From NCBI RefSeq assembly GCF_000702885.1, contig NZ_JNKO01000005.1, positions 62,001-126,000 of the forward strand: a DNA stretch of 64,000 bases, written 5' to 3'. Every line of letters starts with the position of its first letter. Within the stretch, counting starts at the first letter, position 1. The translations under genes and the position numbers were made by a program. Source of the DNA: Oribacterium sp. P6A1. GTDB lineage: Bacteria > Bacillota > Clostridia > Lachnospirales > Lachnospiraceae. This document shows positions 24,089 through 34,748 of the stretch, piece after piece. A model generated the notes under the pieces. That model saw nothing but the letters and a program-made list of their open reading frames with translations. It searched no databases and had not been told where the DNA came from.

Positions 24089-25441
24089 TCATTCATCAAA
24101 TCCTACAAACCAGGTGATTACAAATCCAAGGACTGTAGCGATAACTGCTGCAGCACAGGCAAATACGAAGTTCTGCATGGTTCCGCCAAGGAAGATAGGA
24201 AGAGTAAGGAATGAGCAGGATGCTGTTGCATAAGCCCGAACATCGAACATACCTACAAATATTCCGGTGATGGCTGCTGCAGCGATTGCTGAGATAAGAG
24301 GCTTTCTGAGACGAATGAGACATCCGTAAAGTGCAGGCTCAGTTACTGAAAGAAGCGCTGTGATACCTGTCGAGATACCTGTCTGCTTGTTCTCTGCCTT
24401 CTTAGCCTTAACACCAACCGCAAGAGCTGCACCTGCGATAGCAAGGTTAGCTGCAAGAGCCTTTGTAAAAAGAAGTGATGAACCGTAGGTTGTGATCTCG
24501 TTTACGATAAGCGGAGTGATGATTGTATGCATACCAACCATTACAAGAAGAGGATGTAATGCTGAAAGCACTGCCATGCTGATTCCGCCGAAGCTTGTGA
24601 GCCATACGCAGAAGTTAGCGAGAGCTGTTCCGATGATGGTTCCGATAGGTCCAAGGATAAGAAGTGTAAGTACGAACATCACAAGGCCGAGAATAAACGG
24701 TCTGAGAATTGACTTAACAGCATCAGGAAGAACCTTCATAATCTGTCGGTCAAGAACTGCCATGACAGGAACCATAAGAAGTGCAGGTACGATATTTGAT
24801 GTGTAGCTGACCTTTGTAAGAGCGATACCGAAAAGATCAAGCTCCTCAACACCTGAGATGGAGCCTGAGCAAAGGGCAAGCATCACAAATGCCGCAACAT
24901 ATTCATTGGTCTTGAGACGACGTGCACCTGCGAAGGCAACCATAACAGGAAGATAACTGTATGCTGCCTGTGCCAATGCATTAACCAGTATATAAGTGTT
25001 TGTCTCTGTAGCTGCCGGATTCATGAACTTCACGATGGCAAGCAGTGCGGATATAAGACCTGAACCGATAAGTACAGGAAGTGTAGGTGTGATACAGCCT
25101 GAGATAAATGCAAATACCTTGCTAACTGTATTCTCCTTAACCTCTCCGTCAAGGTTCTCATTAACAGGTGCCTCTGCTCCTGTTGCAGGAAGCAGTGGAA
25201 GCATCTCATTGTAAAGCTGCTCAACGGAAGGTCCGATAACAATCTGATACTGACCGGCCTGGTCTACAACACCCTTAACTCCGTCGATTGCCTTAAGTTC
25301 CGCTTCATTAGCCTTCTTCTTATCAACAAGAACAAGTCTTAATCTTGTCATACAGTGTGTATGTGTGCTGATGTTTTCAGCGCCGCCCACTGCTGCGATT
25401 ATAGCAGGCGCCATGGTTTTGAAATCAAGTTCTTTCTTCAT
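24089..25441 (-). CDS. PTS beta-glucoside transporter subunit IIBC (no IIA)
   Basis: This 450-residue membrane component of the Glc/beta-glucoside PTS superfamily has a IIB domain at 1-80 with the phosphorylated Cys30 in THTHCMTRLRLVL. A IIC channel with about ten hydrophobic segments runs from 110 to the end. The C-terminal IIA domain seen in full BglP-type proteins (about 620-640 residues) is missing: the frame ends cleanly after the last TM segment (FVGFDE). It must take phosphate from a separate IIA, for example the one at 39137. It is co-directional with the GH1 gene upstream (166-base gap with weak hairpins), which would cleave the phosphorylated product. Confidence 0.92.
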   Translation of the reverse strand: MKKELDFKTMAPAIIAAVGGAENISTHTHCMTRLRLVLVDKKKANEAELKAIDGVKGVVDQAGQYQIVIGPSVEQLYNEMLPLLPATGAEAPVNENLDGEVKENTVSKVFAFISGCITPTLPVLIGSGLISALLAIVKFMNPAATETNTYILVNALAQAAYSYLPVMVAFAGARRLKTNEYVAAFVMLALCSGSISGVEELDLFGIALTKVSYTSNIVPALLMVPVMAVLDRQIMKVLPDAVKSILRPFILGLVMFVLTLLILGPIGTIIGTALANFCVWLTSFGGISMAVLSALHPLLVMVGMHTIITPLIVNEITTYGSSLLFTKALAANLAIAGAALAVGVKAKKAENKQTGISTGITALLSVTEPALYGCLIRLRKPLISAIAAAAITGIFVGMFDVRAYATASCSFLTLPIFLGGTMQNFVFACAAAVIATVLGFVITWFVGFDE

Positions 25442-25607
25442 TGCTTTAGCTCTCCTTACTGTTTAATGTCAACCTTCATTTTCAGGCCACATTCTTCATT
25501 AACGAATCCCCTTCAGATTCGAATTGTTTTAATGATTTCCACTCTTCTAAATCAAAGATACTCTATACCGGGATTTATCACATAAAATAAGAAAATCCCT
25601 TTAAGTA

Positions 25608-27071
<1,464 letters not shown>

Positions 27072-27100
27072 TTATTTTGATGTATTCAGAATAAACTCTT

Positions 27101-27161
27101 AAAAAAAATAAATCCATTCCATAAATTGCAAAGTTTCAATGCAATAAATGGAATGGATTTA
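27101..27161 (-). terminator. Strong terminator in the leader of the GH1 gene
   Basis: TAAATCCATTCCAT / ATGGAATGGATTTA is a perfect 14-bp stem with an inner ATTGCA/TGCAAT stem, followed on the minus strand by eight Ts. It ends the regulator gene yet sits about 40 bases before the GH1 start, so it also acts as a potential attenuator. Confidence 0.85.
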
Positions 27162-27176
27162 TAGAATGCCCCCTGA

Positions 27177-29126
27177 TTATAAAGAGAGTCTCAGTTCATC
27201 TATCTTTCCCGGCTTTAAAATCTCACTTATCAGGTTGTAGAAACTTATCATCTCATTTGTTTCCGTGTAGTAGTCTGATATCACCACTGACCTTATGTTT
27301 GTTCCGCGATATAATACAGGTTTTTCAAGATAAATGATCTGTATGCTGTTTTCATCCCCGGGATGGGCTTTTCTCATATGTACTCTCGGCACCAGAAAAG
27401 AATCTGTATCAAGAACAAATTCATATATTTCAGAAGATAAAGAAAGCGCCTCATCTCCATAGTCCATTTTCACTGGTTCAACCGGCTTTAAATCCGGTGA
27501 ACTATGATTTCCTTCAACACTACCACTAAAATCATCTTCCTTATCCGGACCGGGGTTTACTGAATCGGAACATAACCCATTTATCAGTTCCGGCAAATCT
27601 TTGAACTCTTCAGCTTCCAGGGCTGTCACGTTTTTGAACCTTACATATCTTTCTACATATTCCTCAAATTCTCTGTCTCTCTGACGCTTTTTTATCTCCT
27701 TTATCCTTTTGCTTATAAGCTCGTACTCATTATCAAGAGCAAAAAGCTTTACAAGTACCGCCTCCGGACAGGAAAGTGCCATAGAAGCGCTGGCTGTAAG
27801 AATCAGAGCCTCATCCTGTTCCGGCACATACTTACTCCTGAGTTCCTTATTGAGCCAAAGATAATGTTCGACCACCATAACCCGGCCTGTTTCATTGGGA
27901 AAATGCTCCTCTATCCACTGCTTCATAGGCCAGACAAGACTGGGATTCTTCGAGGTGACTATGATGCACGGAACAGGCTTCTCCTTGAATCTTATAGCCA
28001 TGGCAACGTAAAGGGCAATGAACGTCACTTCCGTTTCATGGGCCTTGAATCCAAAAGCCTTTTCAAAACAGCTTAAAACTATCTGTGTCGCAAGGACATA
28101 GGTTCTGTTTATCTCCCTCTTATAGTAATTACTGATATGGTGTCCGTAGTCTGCCCGTTGATGCAGCTTATATACATGAAGAAGGAATCTCTGTTTCTCA
28201 TCTTCCTTCATGGAAAACTCCAGGCCGAAAGTATCTCTGACACACTGGATGAAACGACGGTATTTAGGTTCCCATTCAGCAATCCACGCCCTTCTTGTTT
28301 CGGGAATCTCAATGAGAAATGCAGGAAGCTCATTTAACTTTGCCTGCAGATCCTGCTTCTCCGACTCAGAAAAGGACATTCCCGTTACAGAATGAATGAT
28401 ATCCATAAGCTCATTCATCAGGGATGATATGGCAAGTCCGTGATCCATCTGTTCCAGTGTATATCCCAGACTGCTTCTGATAAGGGACAGTATCATGTAT
28501 CGCCGGAAACTTCTCAGGGCTTCTCCAGAAACATGATACTGATGGGAAACAAAAAGCTTCGCCATATAGGTTCTCATTATTCCATCCAGACCTTTATATT
28601 TCGCAGAAACATTTGGTGCATAGATTTCCGCTGATTCCCTGTCAAAGACCTTGCTCAGATACTGCCTTTTCTGAAATTCAGGAAGGTCTACCATCAGTCC
28701 CTTTGTCCTGTTCACAGTCACAAGCTTTTTTAAGACACTTGAATTCTCTATAGTTCTGAAAACAGTACCCTTTGAAAGAAAAAGCTTTCCTGCCAGGGCT
28801 TCCATGCTTATATAGTCCTTCTCAAAAAGCAGTGCCGACAGAATATCATTCACTCTTTGCTCCGGCATCAGCATGGTCTGACGGTCATCAGCCTGGGCAA
28901 GTATAGTCTCCCTGGCTTTTTCACTGAAATTTCTTACCGCATAACCATGCTTTCCAACATTGATAATTGCGGCCCCGTCCTGAAGGCTTTTGTTAATGTC
29001 TCTGATTTCAGTCTGAAGGGTACGAAAAGAAATCCCTGCCTTCGAAGCCAGGTGATCCGCATTCATCCCCTCCGGATTATTCAAAAGATATGAAATGATG
29101 TAGATTTGTCTGTTGGTTAATTCCAT
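27177..29126 (-). CDS. PRD-containing transcriptional activator (BglG/MtlR type)
   Basis: This 649-residue PTS-controlled regulator has two N-terminal winged-helix modules (MELTNRQIYIISYLL...; a second near 90-140), two PTS regulation domains (about 175-285 and 290-395, with the phosphorylatable His pattern in HETEVTFIALYVAMAIRF). A IIB-like region follows (about 400-490), then a C-terminal region that could be a degenerate IIA-like module. The HTH modules mark it as a DNA-binding activator rather than an RNA antiterminator. It lies upstream of the GH1 and IIBC genes on the same strand and presumably switches them in response to PTS flux. A strong terminator separates it from GH1. Confidence 0.85.
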   Translation of the reverse strand: MELTNRQIYIISYLLNNPEGMNADHLASKAGISFRTLQTEIRDINKSLQDGAAIINVGKHGYAVRNFSEKARETILAQADDRQTMLMPEQRVNDILSALLFEKDYISMEALAGKLFLSKGTVFRTIENSSVLKKLVTVNRTKGLMVDLPEFQKRQYLSKVFDRESAEIYAPNVSAKYKGLDGIMRTYMAKLFVSHQYHVSGEALRSFRRYMILSLIRSSLGYTLEQMDHGLAISSLMNELMDIIHSVTGMSFSESEKQDLQAKLNELPAFLIEIPETRRAWIAEWEPKYRRFIQCVRDTFGLEFSMKEDEKQRFLLHVYKLHQRADYGHHISNYYKREINRTYVLATQIVLSCFEKAFGFKAHETEVTFIALYVAMAIRFKEKPVPCIIVTSKNPSLVWPMKQWIEEHFPNETGRVMVVEHYLWLNKELRSKYVPEQDEALILTASASMALSCPEAVLVKLFALDNEYELISKRIKEIKKRQRDREFEEYVERYVRFKNVTALEAEEFKDLPELINGLCSDSVNPGPDKEDDFSGSVEGNHSSPDLKPVEPVKMDYGDEALSLSSEIYEFVLDTDSFLVPRVHMRKAHPGDENSIQIIYLEKPVLYRGTNIRSVVISDYYTETNEMISFYNLISEILKPGKIDELRLSL

Positions 29127-29396
29127 GTTTGTGATCCGCTCCCTCAGGAAGGAAATAGCTTTAAATACACTTATTCACGTTCCTTAAGCTATACTATATT
29201 TTTTACTTTTCACCTGCAAGCTCCTTTACAATAAAGATAAAATATTCCGGAAAGCTGATAGAAGCATGGTGTTATATGGCGATAACATCTCCATATCTTA
29301 CGAATTTTGGTATAATAAAACCGGTATGATTTAATTTACCAATGCTTTTATAGTAAAATAAAAGAGTGAAAGTTTTTTGAACCGGAGTTTTATATA

Positions 29397-30545
29397 ATGC
29401 CGAATGAATATGCAATTCTTTACTTTGAGATAAATCTCTTTTCTCTCATACTTATAGGAATCATCCTCTTCAAGACCAGAGGACTTTCAAAGATGGTTGC
29501 GCAAACGCATTTTGCCATATCCATAATTGCGGAAATGCTGTTTTTTGCTTCCGACACACTGTTCATATTGATATATAAGGGGGTACTTCCGGGTGGCAAA
29601 ATACTGCTTATGACATGTAAGGAGCTCTACTTTCTGTCAACCGAGCTTATGTGTTTTTTCTGGTTCCTTTATTTTGAGTATCTAAGAGAAACCAGCTTCG
29701 TAAAGAATAGAAAACATGTCATGTATTCCACTTTACTGCTGTGGATACTGGTGATACTTCTTTTGATTAATCCCTTCGGGAAGATTCTCTTCTATGTTGA
29801 TGAAAGCGGAGTATATCACAGAGGACCGCTTTTTATTCTTACATATGTCCTCTCATATAGTTATGTAGTGATAGCTTTCATCAGAGCCGTGATAAACATT
29901 TTTAAAGAAACCGATGAACAGAATAAAGCTTTTCTCATAAGGCTTTGTCTTTTCCCCATCGGTCCGGGATTATCAGGAATCCTGCAGTTTGTATATCCAA
30001 AATTTCCGGTTGCATGCGTAGCGATTTCCCTTTCGACATTTTTCCTGTATCTCACATGGATCGATCAGTTGATATCACTTGATCCGCTGACAGGACTTAA
30101 CAACCGGAAACAGCTTAATCACTCCTTTGACAGCCTGTCAAAGAACTCAGGCGAGCTTGATAACATTTGGCTTTATCTTATAGATGTCAATCATTTTAAG
30201 CAGATAAATGATACTTACGGTCATCTCCAGGGGGATAAGGCACTTAAGATCATCGCAGAAACATTAAAATCTGCCTGCAAGGGAATGGACAAGGGTACCG
30301 TAATCTCCAGATTTGGCGGGGATGAATTTGTTATTCTCGCCCCGGGAAACAGTGAAGACGAGACCGGGGAACTGAAGAACATCATAAGAGAAAAGCTTAA
30401 AGAACTGTCAGCTAAAAAAAATATTCCCTTTGAGCTTACAGTCAGCATCGGAGTAGCAAAATCAGAAACCGGGGAAAGTCTTAAGGATCTGCTGTCACGT
30501 GCCGACAGTGCCATGTATAAGGAAAAGAAAGCCGAAAAGAAATAA
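29397..30545 (+). CDS. Membrane GGDEF diguanylate cyclase
   Basis: This 382-residue protein has about seven hydrophobic segments in residues 1-225 (a 7TM-type sensor) and a C-terminal GGDEF domain. DPLTGLNNRKQL opens the domain and the active site SRFGGDEFVIL is intact, so c-di-GMP synthesis is expected. The product-inhibition I-site is absent: the place expected for RxxD reads KGMD and lies three residues too far from GGDEF, so the enzyme may lack feedback control. It is divergent from the PRD activator gene across a 270-base gap. The ligand sensed by the membrane part is unknown. Confidence 0.9.
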   Translation: MPNEYAILYFEINLFSLILIGIILFKTRGLSKMVAQTHFAISIIAEMLFFASDTLFILIYKGVLPGGKILLMTCKELYFLSTELMCFFWFLYFEYLRETSFVKNRKHVMYSTLLLWILVILLLINPFGKILFYVDESGVYHRGPLFILTYVLSYSYVVIAFIRAVINIFKETDEQNKAFLIRLCLFPIGPGLSGILQFVYPKFPVACVAISLSTFFLYLTWIDQLISLDPLTGLNNRKQLNHSFDSLSKNSGELDNIWLYLIDVNHFKQINDTYGHLQGDKALKIIAETLKSACKGMDKGTVISRFGGDEFVILAPGNSEDETGELKNIIREKLKELSAKKNIPFELTVSIGVAKSETGESLKDLLSRADSAMYKEKKAEKK

Positions 30546-30616
30546 ACATTAACAATAAAATGAACAGCACACTGCACACGGATGTGTGCTTTGGCGCTAA
30601 ACAGGGAGTGGCAAAT

Positions 30617-30642
30617 GCTTTTGACACTCACGACATATAATG
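30617..30642 (+). promoter_or_regulatory. Copy 6 of recurring motif
   Basis: GCTTTTGACACTCACGACAT is followed by ATAATG, about 15-30 bases upstream of the zinc-ribbon gene start. TTGACA and TATAAT are present but only nine bases apart, too close for a standard sigma-A promoter. Confidence 0.55.
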
Positions 30643-30656
30643 AAAGAGGGGTGTAT

Positions 30657-31952
30657 ATGGGTAATGTAATTAACTTTAAGTGTCCATGCTGTGGTGCAAA
30701 ACTGGTCTACAGCGGACAGGTCCAGGAAATGGCATGTGAGTATTGCGGCTCACAGTTCAGCATGGATCAGGTAAAGGCTGCGGAGGAATCTCTGAAAGAA
30801 AACGCCGGTGGCAATAATCTTGTATGGGATACTCCAAATCAGCAGATTATCAGTGATGAAAACGGAAAGGTCCAAGGGTACAGGTGTCAGTCCTGCGGAG
30901 CCGAAATGGTTGCTGACGAACATACCGCAGCAACGGAATGTCCGTATTGCGGTAATCCGTCCATTATTCCGCAGTCTTTTGAAGGTTTGTACCGTCCGAA
31001 TTTAGTGATTCCTTTTGCCATAGGCAAAAAACAGGCATGCGAGAAACTTAAGGAATTCACCAAAGGAAAGAAACTCCTGCCGGATTCTTTTACTGCGGGA
31101 AATCGTATTGATAAGATCACAGGTATCTATGTACCCTTCTGGCTGTACAGTTGTCACGCAGGAGGTTCCGTTTCCTTTGAGGGCGTAAAGGCAAAGACCT
31201 GGGAGGATGCCAAGTACACCTATGAAAGAAAGGATTATTACCGTATCACAAGATCCGGTGAAATGGACTTCAACAGAATCCCGGTAGATGCTTCATCACA
31301 GATGGATGATGCCACTATGGACTCATTGGAACCCTTTGATTTCGGAAAAGCAACTGACTATGATGCTGCCTACTTCTCAGGATACCTTGCTGATCGCTAT
31401 GATGTACCGGAAAATGACGCGCAGCCAAGAGCCAATGAAAGAGTCCAGAATACTTTCCGGAACAAAATGCGGGAAGCGGTAACCGGCTATACGGAGGTCT
31501 CCCAGAAAAGCGAAAGTATAAAGCTTTCCGATGCCAAAGCCGAATACGCCATGCTGCCTGTATGGATGATGACCACAAAGTATGAGGGAAACTCATATAC
31601 CTTCGGAATAAACGGTCAAACCGGCAAAATGGTTGGAAGTCTTCCCATAGATAAAGGTAAATACTATAAATATATGACTATGACCTTCCTGATAGCATTT
31701 ATCATACTCTCAGCCTTGTCGTTCCTCTTCTTATCCGGAGGCATCACCCTTAAGGGAGAACTGATATGTGCAGGCATCGGGCTTCTTATCGGATGGATAT
31801 ATGCAACCAGTCTTAAGAGTGCCATGAATACCATCGCCATAAAGAAAAACGCCGCGGGTTACATGAAAGACAGCTCTTTAAAATTTGGATCCAAACTTGA
31901 CCTCTTCCTTTATTACAAAACAGAAAAGAAAGAAAAAGCACCAAAGAAATAG
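30657..31952 (+). CDS. TFIIB-type zinc-ribbon membrane protein
   Basis: The 431-residue protein starts with two zinc ribbons: CPCCGAKLVYS...CEYCG at about 9-33 and CQSCGAEMVAD...CPYCG at about 80-103. A central globular region follows, then two hydrophobic segments near residues 345-385 and a basic tail (KKEKAPKK). The pattern matches hypothetical TFIIB-type zinc-ribbon proteins of Firmicutes; function unknown. The ATG at 30657 follows AGAGGGG; the open frame extends 25 codons upstream through a recurring-motif copy and is unlikely to be translated. It is monocistronic, ending at a bidirectional terminator. Confidence 0.85.
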   Translation: MGNVINFKCPCCGAKLVYSGQVQEMACEYCGSQFSMDQVKAAEESLKENAGGNNLVWDTPNQQIISDENGKVQGYRCQSCGAEMVADEHTAATECPYCGNPSIIPQSFEGLYRPNLVIPFAIGKKQACEKLKEFTKGKKLLPDSFTAGNRIDKITGIYVPFWLYSCHAGGSVSFEGVKAKTWEDAKYTYERKDYYRITRSGEMDFNRIPVDASSQMDDATMDSLEPFDFGKATDYDAAYFSGYLADRYDVPENDAQPRANERVQNTFRNKMREAVTGYTEVSQKSESIKLSDAKAEYAMLPVWMMTTKYEGNSYTFGINGQTGKMVGSLPIDKGKYYKYMTMTFLIAFIILSALSFLFLSGGITLKGELICAGIGLLIGWIYATSLKSAMNTIAIKKNAAGYMKDSSLKFGSKLDLFLYYKTEKKEKAPKK

Positions 31953-31971
31953 CATCAGATTTTGGTCAGAT

Positions 31972-32009
31972 AAACACGGAAGGTTCTATAAAAAGAACCC
32001 TCCGTGTTT
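31972..32009. terminator. Bidirectional terminator
   Basis: AAACACGGA/TCCGTGTTT plus an inner GGTTCT/AGAACC stem lies between the convergent zinc-ribbon and fumarase genes. A second small stem CAGGTGG/CCACCTG follows at about 32037-32053. Confidence 0.85.
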
Positions 32010-32063
32010 TAGCTTATCCGTTTACTCAAAAAAAGCAGGTGGAAATCCACCTGCTCGAAGTAA

Positions 32064-33428
32064 TCAAACCATCTTTTCCGGCCTGACAGTCTCGTCGTAT
32101 TGCTCTCCTGAAAGAAAACCAAGAGAAAGAACGGCTTCACGTAATGTTGTATTTTCTTCAAATGCCTTATGAGCGCATTTTGCTGCATTTTCATAGCCGA
32201 TTACAGGACTAAGGCAGGTAACCAGCATAAGTGAATTTCTGAGGTTTTCTTCCATCTTGTCCTTCTTGGCTTTTATTCCTGACGCACAGTTTTTATCGAA
32301 GGAAACAACGGCATCAGAAAGTAACCTGATGGACTGCATCATGTTATAGGCAAGCACCGGCATGAAGACATTAAGCTCGAAATTTCCCTGGGATGCTCCG
32401 ATACCTATGGTTGTATCATTACCCATAACCTGAATCGCAACCATTGTCATAGCCTCACACTGAGTGGGATTAACCTTACCCGGCATGATAGAGCTTCCCG
32501 GCTCATTTTCAGGTATGCTTATCTCACCGAGGCCACAGCGTGGGCCGTTGGCAAGCCATCTTACATCATTGGCTATCTTCATAAGGTTTGCAGCAAGTCC
32601 CTTTAATGCGCCGCTTACATAAACATATCCGTCTTTAGACGTAAGAGCATGGAATTTATTCTCACTTGCTTTAAACTCCTGCCCGGTTATCGTCGAAATC
32701 TCTTCACAACAAATCCTGTCAAAGCCCTCAGGACAGTTAAGACCTGTACCCACAGCAGTTCCGCCTATGGCCAGCTTTCTCAAGTGGGCTGAAGCTTCTA
32801 TGATCTGAGCCTTTGATTCCTCCAGCATACCTCTCCAGCCTGAGATTTCCTGGCTGAACCTTAAAGGTACCGCGTCCTGAAGATGTGTGCGTCCGATCTT
32901 AATGATGTCTGCATTTTCTTTCTCAAGGCGCTTCATGGTTTCAATAAGGGTGTCCACTGCAGGAATCAGATTCTCTTGTATGGCGATCACTGCAGCCATG
33001 TTCATGGCTGTCGGGAAAGTGTCATTTGAAGACTGAGACATATTTACATGGTCATTGGGATGAATGCTCACCTCCGGATGGTCATGTACCGCAACGTGAG
33101 CTATGACCTCATTCATATTCATGTTGGACTGTGTGCCTGAACCTGTCTGCCATACCTTAAGAGGAAACTCCTCCGGATATTTGTTATTTATTATATCCTT
33201 GCAGGCTCCCATGATGGCATCTGCTCTGTCCTTCGAAAGCTTTCCCAGCTTAAGATTCGCAGCCGCTGCCGCAGACTTCAGAACTGCAAATGCATGTATA
33301 ACCTCTCCTGGTATTGTTTCGGTTCCTATACGGAAGTTCTCCAGAGAACGCTCAGTCTGAGCTCCCCAGAAATGATCCGCCGGTACTTTTACTTCTCCCA
33401 TTGTGTCATGCTCGATCCTAAATTCCAT
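32064..33428 (-). CDS. fumC: Class II fumarate hydratase
   Basis: This 454-residue tetrameric lyase interconverts fumarate and malate without an iron-sulfur cluster. The superfamily signature GSSIMPGKVNPTQCEA has the TQCEA ending typical of FumC rather than aspartase. Other family motifs are GSGTQSNMNMNEVIA, HPNDHVNMSQSSNDTFPTAMN and GRTHLQDAVPLRFSQE. Together with the aspartase at 57863 it would connect aspartate, fumarate and malate. The GAGGAG ribosome site and ATG are clear. A recurring-motif copy lies about 100 bases upstream. Confidence 0.93.
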   Translation of the reverse strand: MEFRIEHDTMGEVKVPADHFWGAQTERSLENFRIGTETIPGEVIHAFAVLKSAAAAANLKLGKLSKDRADAIMGACKDIINNKYPEEFPLKVWQTGSGTQSNMNMNEVIAHVAVHDHPEVSIHPNDHVNMSQSSNDTFPTAMNMAAVIAIQENLIPAVDTLIETMKRLEKENADIIKIGRTHLQDAVPLRFSQEISGWRGMLEESKAQIIEASAHLRKLAIGGTAVGTGLNCPEGFDRICCEEISTITGQEFKASENKFHALTSKDGYVYVSGALKGLAANLMKIANDVRWLANGPRCGLGEISIPENEPGSSIMPGKVNPTQCEAMTMVAIQVMGNDTTIGIGASQGNFELNVFMPVLAYNMMQSIRLLSDAVVSFDKNCASGIKAKKDKMEENLRNSLMLVTCLSPVIGYENAAKCAHKAFEENTTLREAVLSLGFLSGEQYDETVRPEKMV

Positions 33429-33522
33429 GTTTTCTCCTCATTTTTTCACTTCCACACATAATTCGAAATCCACTCAGGTGTACCAACCTGCAGATTTCGT
33501 ACAGCAACATTCACATCATATC

Positions 33523-33545
33523 ATGACGAGAGTGTGAAAGTCGAC
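33523..33545 (-). promoter_or_regulatory. Copy 7 of recurring motif
   Basis: The minus strand reads GTCGACTTTCACACTCTCGT then CAT, a diverged copy upstream of fumC in a 153-base gap. Confidence 0.45.
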
Positions 33546-33581
33546 CTTGAATCCTTCCGCAGCCGGTTTCGATAATAAGTA

Positions 33582-34721
33582 TCATCCTCGTTCTTTAAGC
33601 CTCTTTTCAAATTCCTGTTCGAATTCAAGTTCCTGCAGAGAACCAAATACCGGTATATCAATCATCCTTTTCTCCCAGGAAGATAAATAGATGGCATTTG
33701 ATATCATGAGGCTCTTACGTCCTTCACTTCCATGGGCTATACTTGTGCCTGAACCGTTACATTCATCAGAAAAACTCTGAAGTACTTTTTCATACGGAGC
33801 CGGCTCCTTTTCAAAACAAAGTTCACTCCAGCTACCGTTTATCTTTCTGAAATAATCAGTTGATTCCACACGGTATTCCGGTTCCTTCTGCTGCATTTCC
33901 GGAAATGTTTCACCTATTCTGAGTCTCCCGTTCTCACATATAATGGTGGCTTCCTCCAGGGATATCTCCAGCCTGTTGGAACCCGGAGCTTCCCCTGTTG
34001 AAGTAATAAATACTCCGGTTGCACCATTTTTCCACTCAAGGTAAGCTGTAACATCATCCTCAACCTCTATGTTATGAAAGTGTCCCTCTTTACAAAAGCC
34101 CTGCACCTTTACCGGCATACCGAAAAGCCACTGAATCATATCAAGATTGTGAGGTGCCTGATTCAGTAAAACTCCTCCTCCGTCTTTTTTCCAGGTAGCG
34201 TGCCAGGAACTTGAAGTATAATACTTTTCAGGTCTGTACCAATCCGTCACGATCCAGTTCACACGCTTTAGTTCACCATATTTTCCGCTTTCCAGAATTT
34301 CTTTAAGCTTTATATATACCGGTGAAGTTCTCTGATTAAAAACGATGGAAAACACCTTTCCGGACCGCTCAGCTGCCTCCTCCATATTCCTTGCCTGCCT
34401 GCTGTATACCCCTGAAGGCTTATCTGTCAGTACATTTAAACCATGTTCAAATGCCTTAAGGGCGATATCCTCATGGGAAATGTGAGGTGTGGCAATAACC
34501 ACTGCATCAAGCTTTAAAACACCCTTTTCCGCTTCATTAAAAATATCATCTGCCGAATCAAAAACCGGCACACCTGAATCCACAGCAGCGTTAAGCATCC
34601 CGCTGTATGGCGGACGCATTCTGGTAAGTGCTGCAAGTTCCATCCCCTTTATCTTTCCATCAAATATCATGGAAGCATATTTGCTCCCCATATTACCTAC
34701 TCCTATCACAGCTGTCTTCAT
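33582..34721 (-). CDS. Gfo/Idh/MocA family oxidoreductase
   Basis: This 379-residue protein has an N-terminal Rossmann fold (AVIGVGNMGSKYASMI), the family motif LTDKPSGVY (EKP-like) and the later GGGVLLNQAPHNLDMIQWLFG, which carries the catalytic Asn/His pair. It is a likely NAD(P)-dependent sugar or inositol dehydrogenase/isomerase; substrate unknown. It follows the HTH-Uma2 gene by 27 bases on the same strand and may be co-transcribed, although no functional link is evident. Confidence 0.87.
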   Translation of the reverse strand: MKTAVIGVGNMGSKYASMIFDGKIKGMELAALTRMRPPYSGMLNAAVDSGVPVFDSADDIFNEAEKGVLKLDAVVIATPHISHEDIALKAFEHGLNVLTDKPSGVYSRQARNMEEAAERSGKVFSIVFNQRTSPVYIKLKEILESGKYGELKRVNWIVTDWYRPEKYYTSSSWHATWKKDGGGVLLNQAPHNLDMIQWLFGMPVKVQGFCKEGHFHNIEVEDDVTAYLEWKNGATGVFITSTGEAPGSNRLEISLEEATIICENGRLRIGETFPEMQQKEPEYRVESTDYFRKINGSWSELCFEKEPAPYEKVLQSFSDECNGSGTSIAHGSEGRKSLMISNAIYLSSWEKRMIDIPVFGSLQELEFEQEFEKRLKERG

Positions 34722-34748
34722 ATCATCACCGCTATTCCTATATTTATA

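Noticed and set aside
29127-29396. c-di-GMP riboswitch upstream of the diguanylate cyclase gene
   Set aside because: No GEMM-type conserved blocks or paired stems could be found in the 270-base gap.
30621-30641. TTGACA followed by TATAAT as a sigma-A promoter
   Set aside because: The boxes are only nine bases apart; normal spacing is 16-18. Kept as part of the recurring motif instead.
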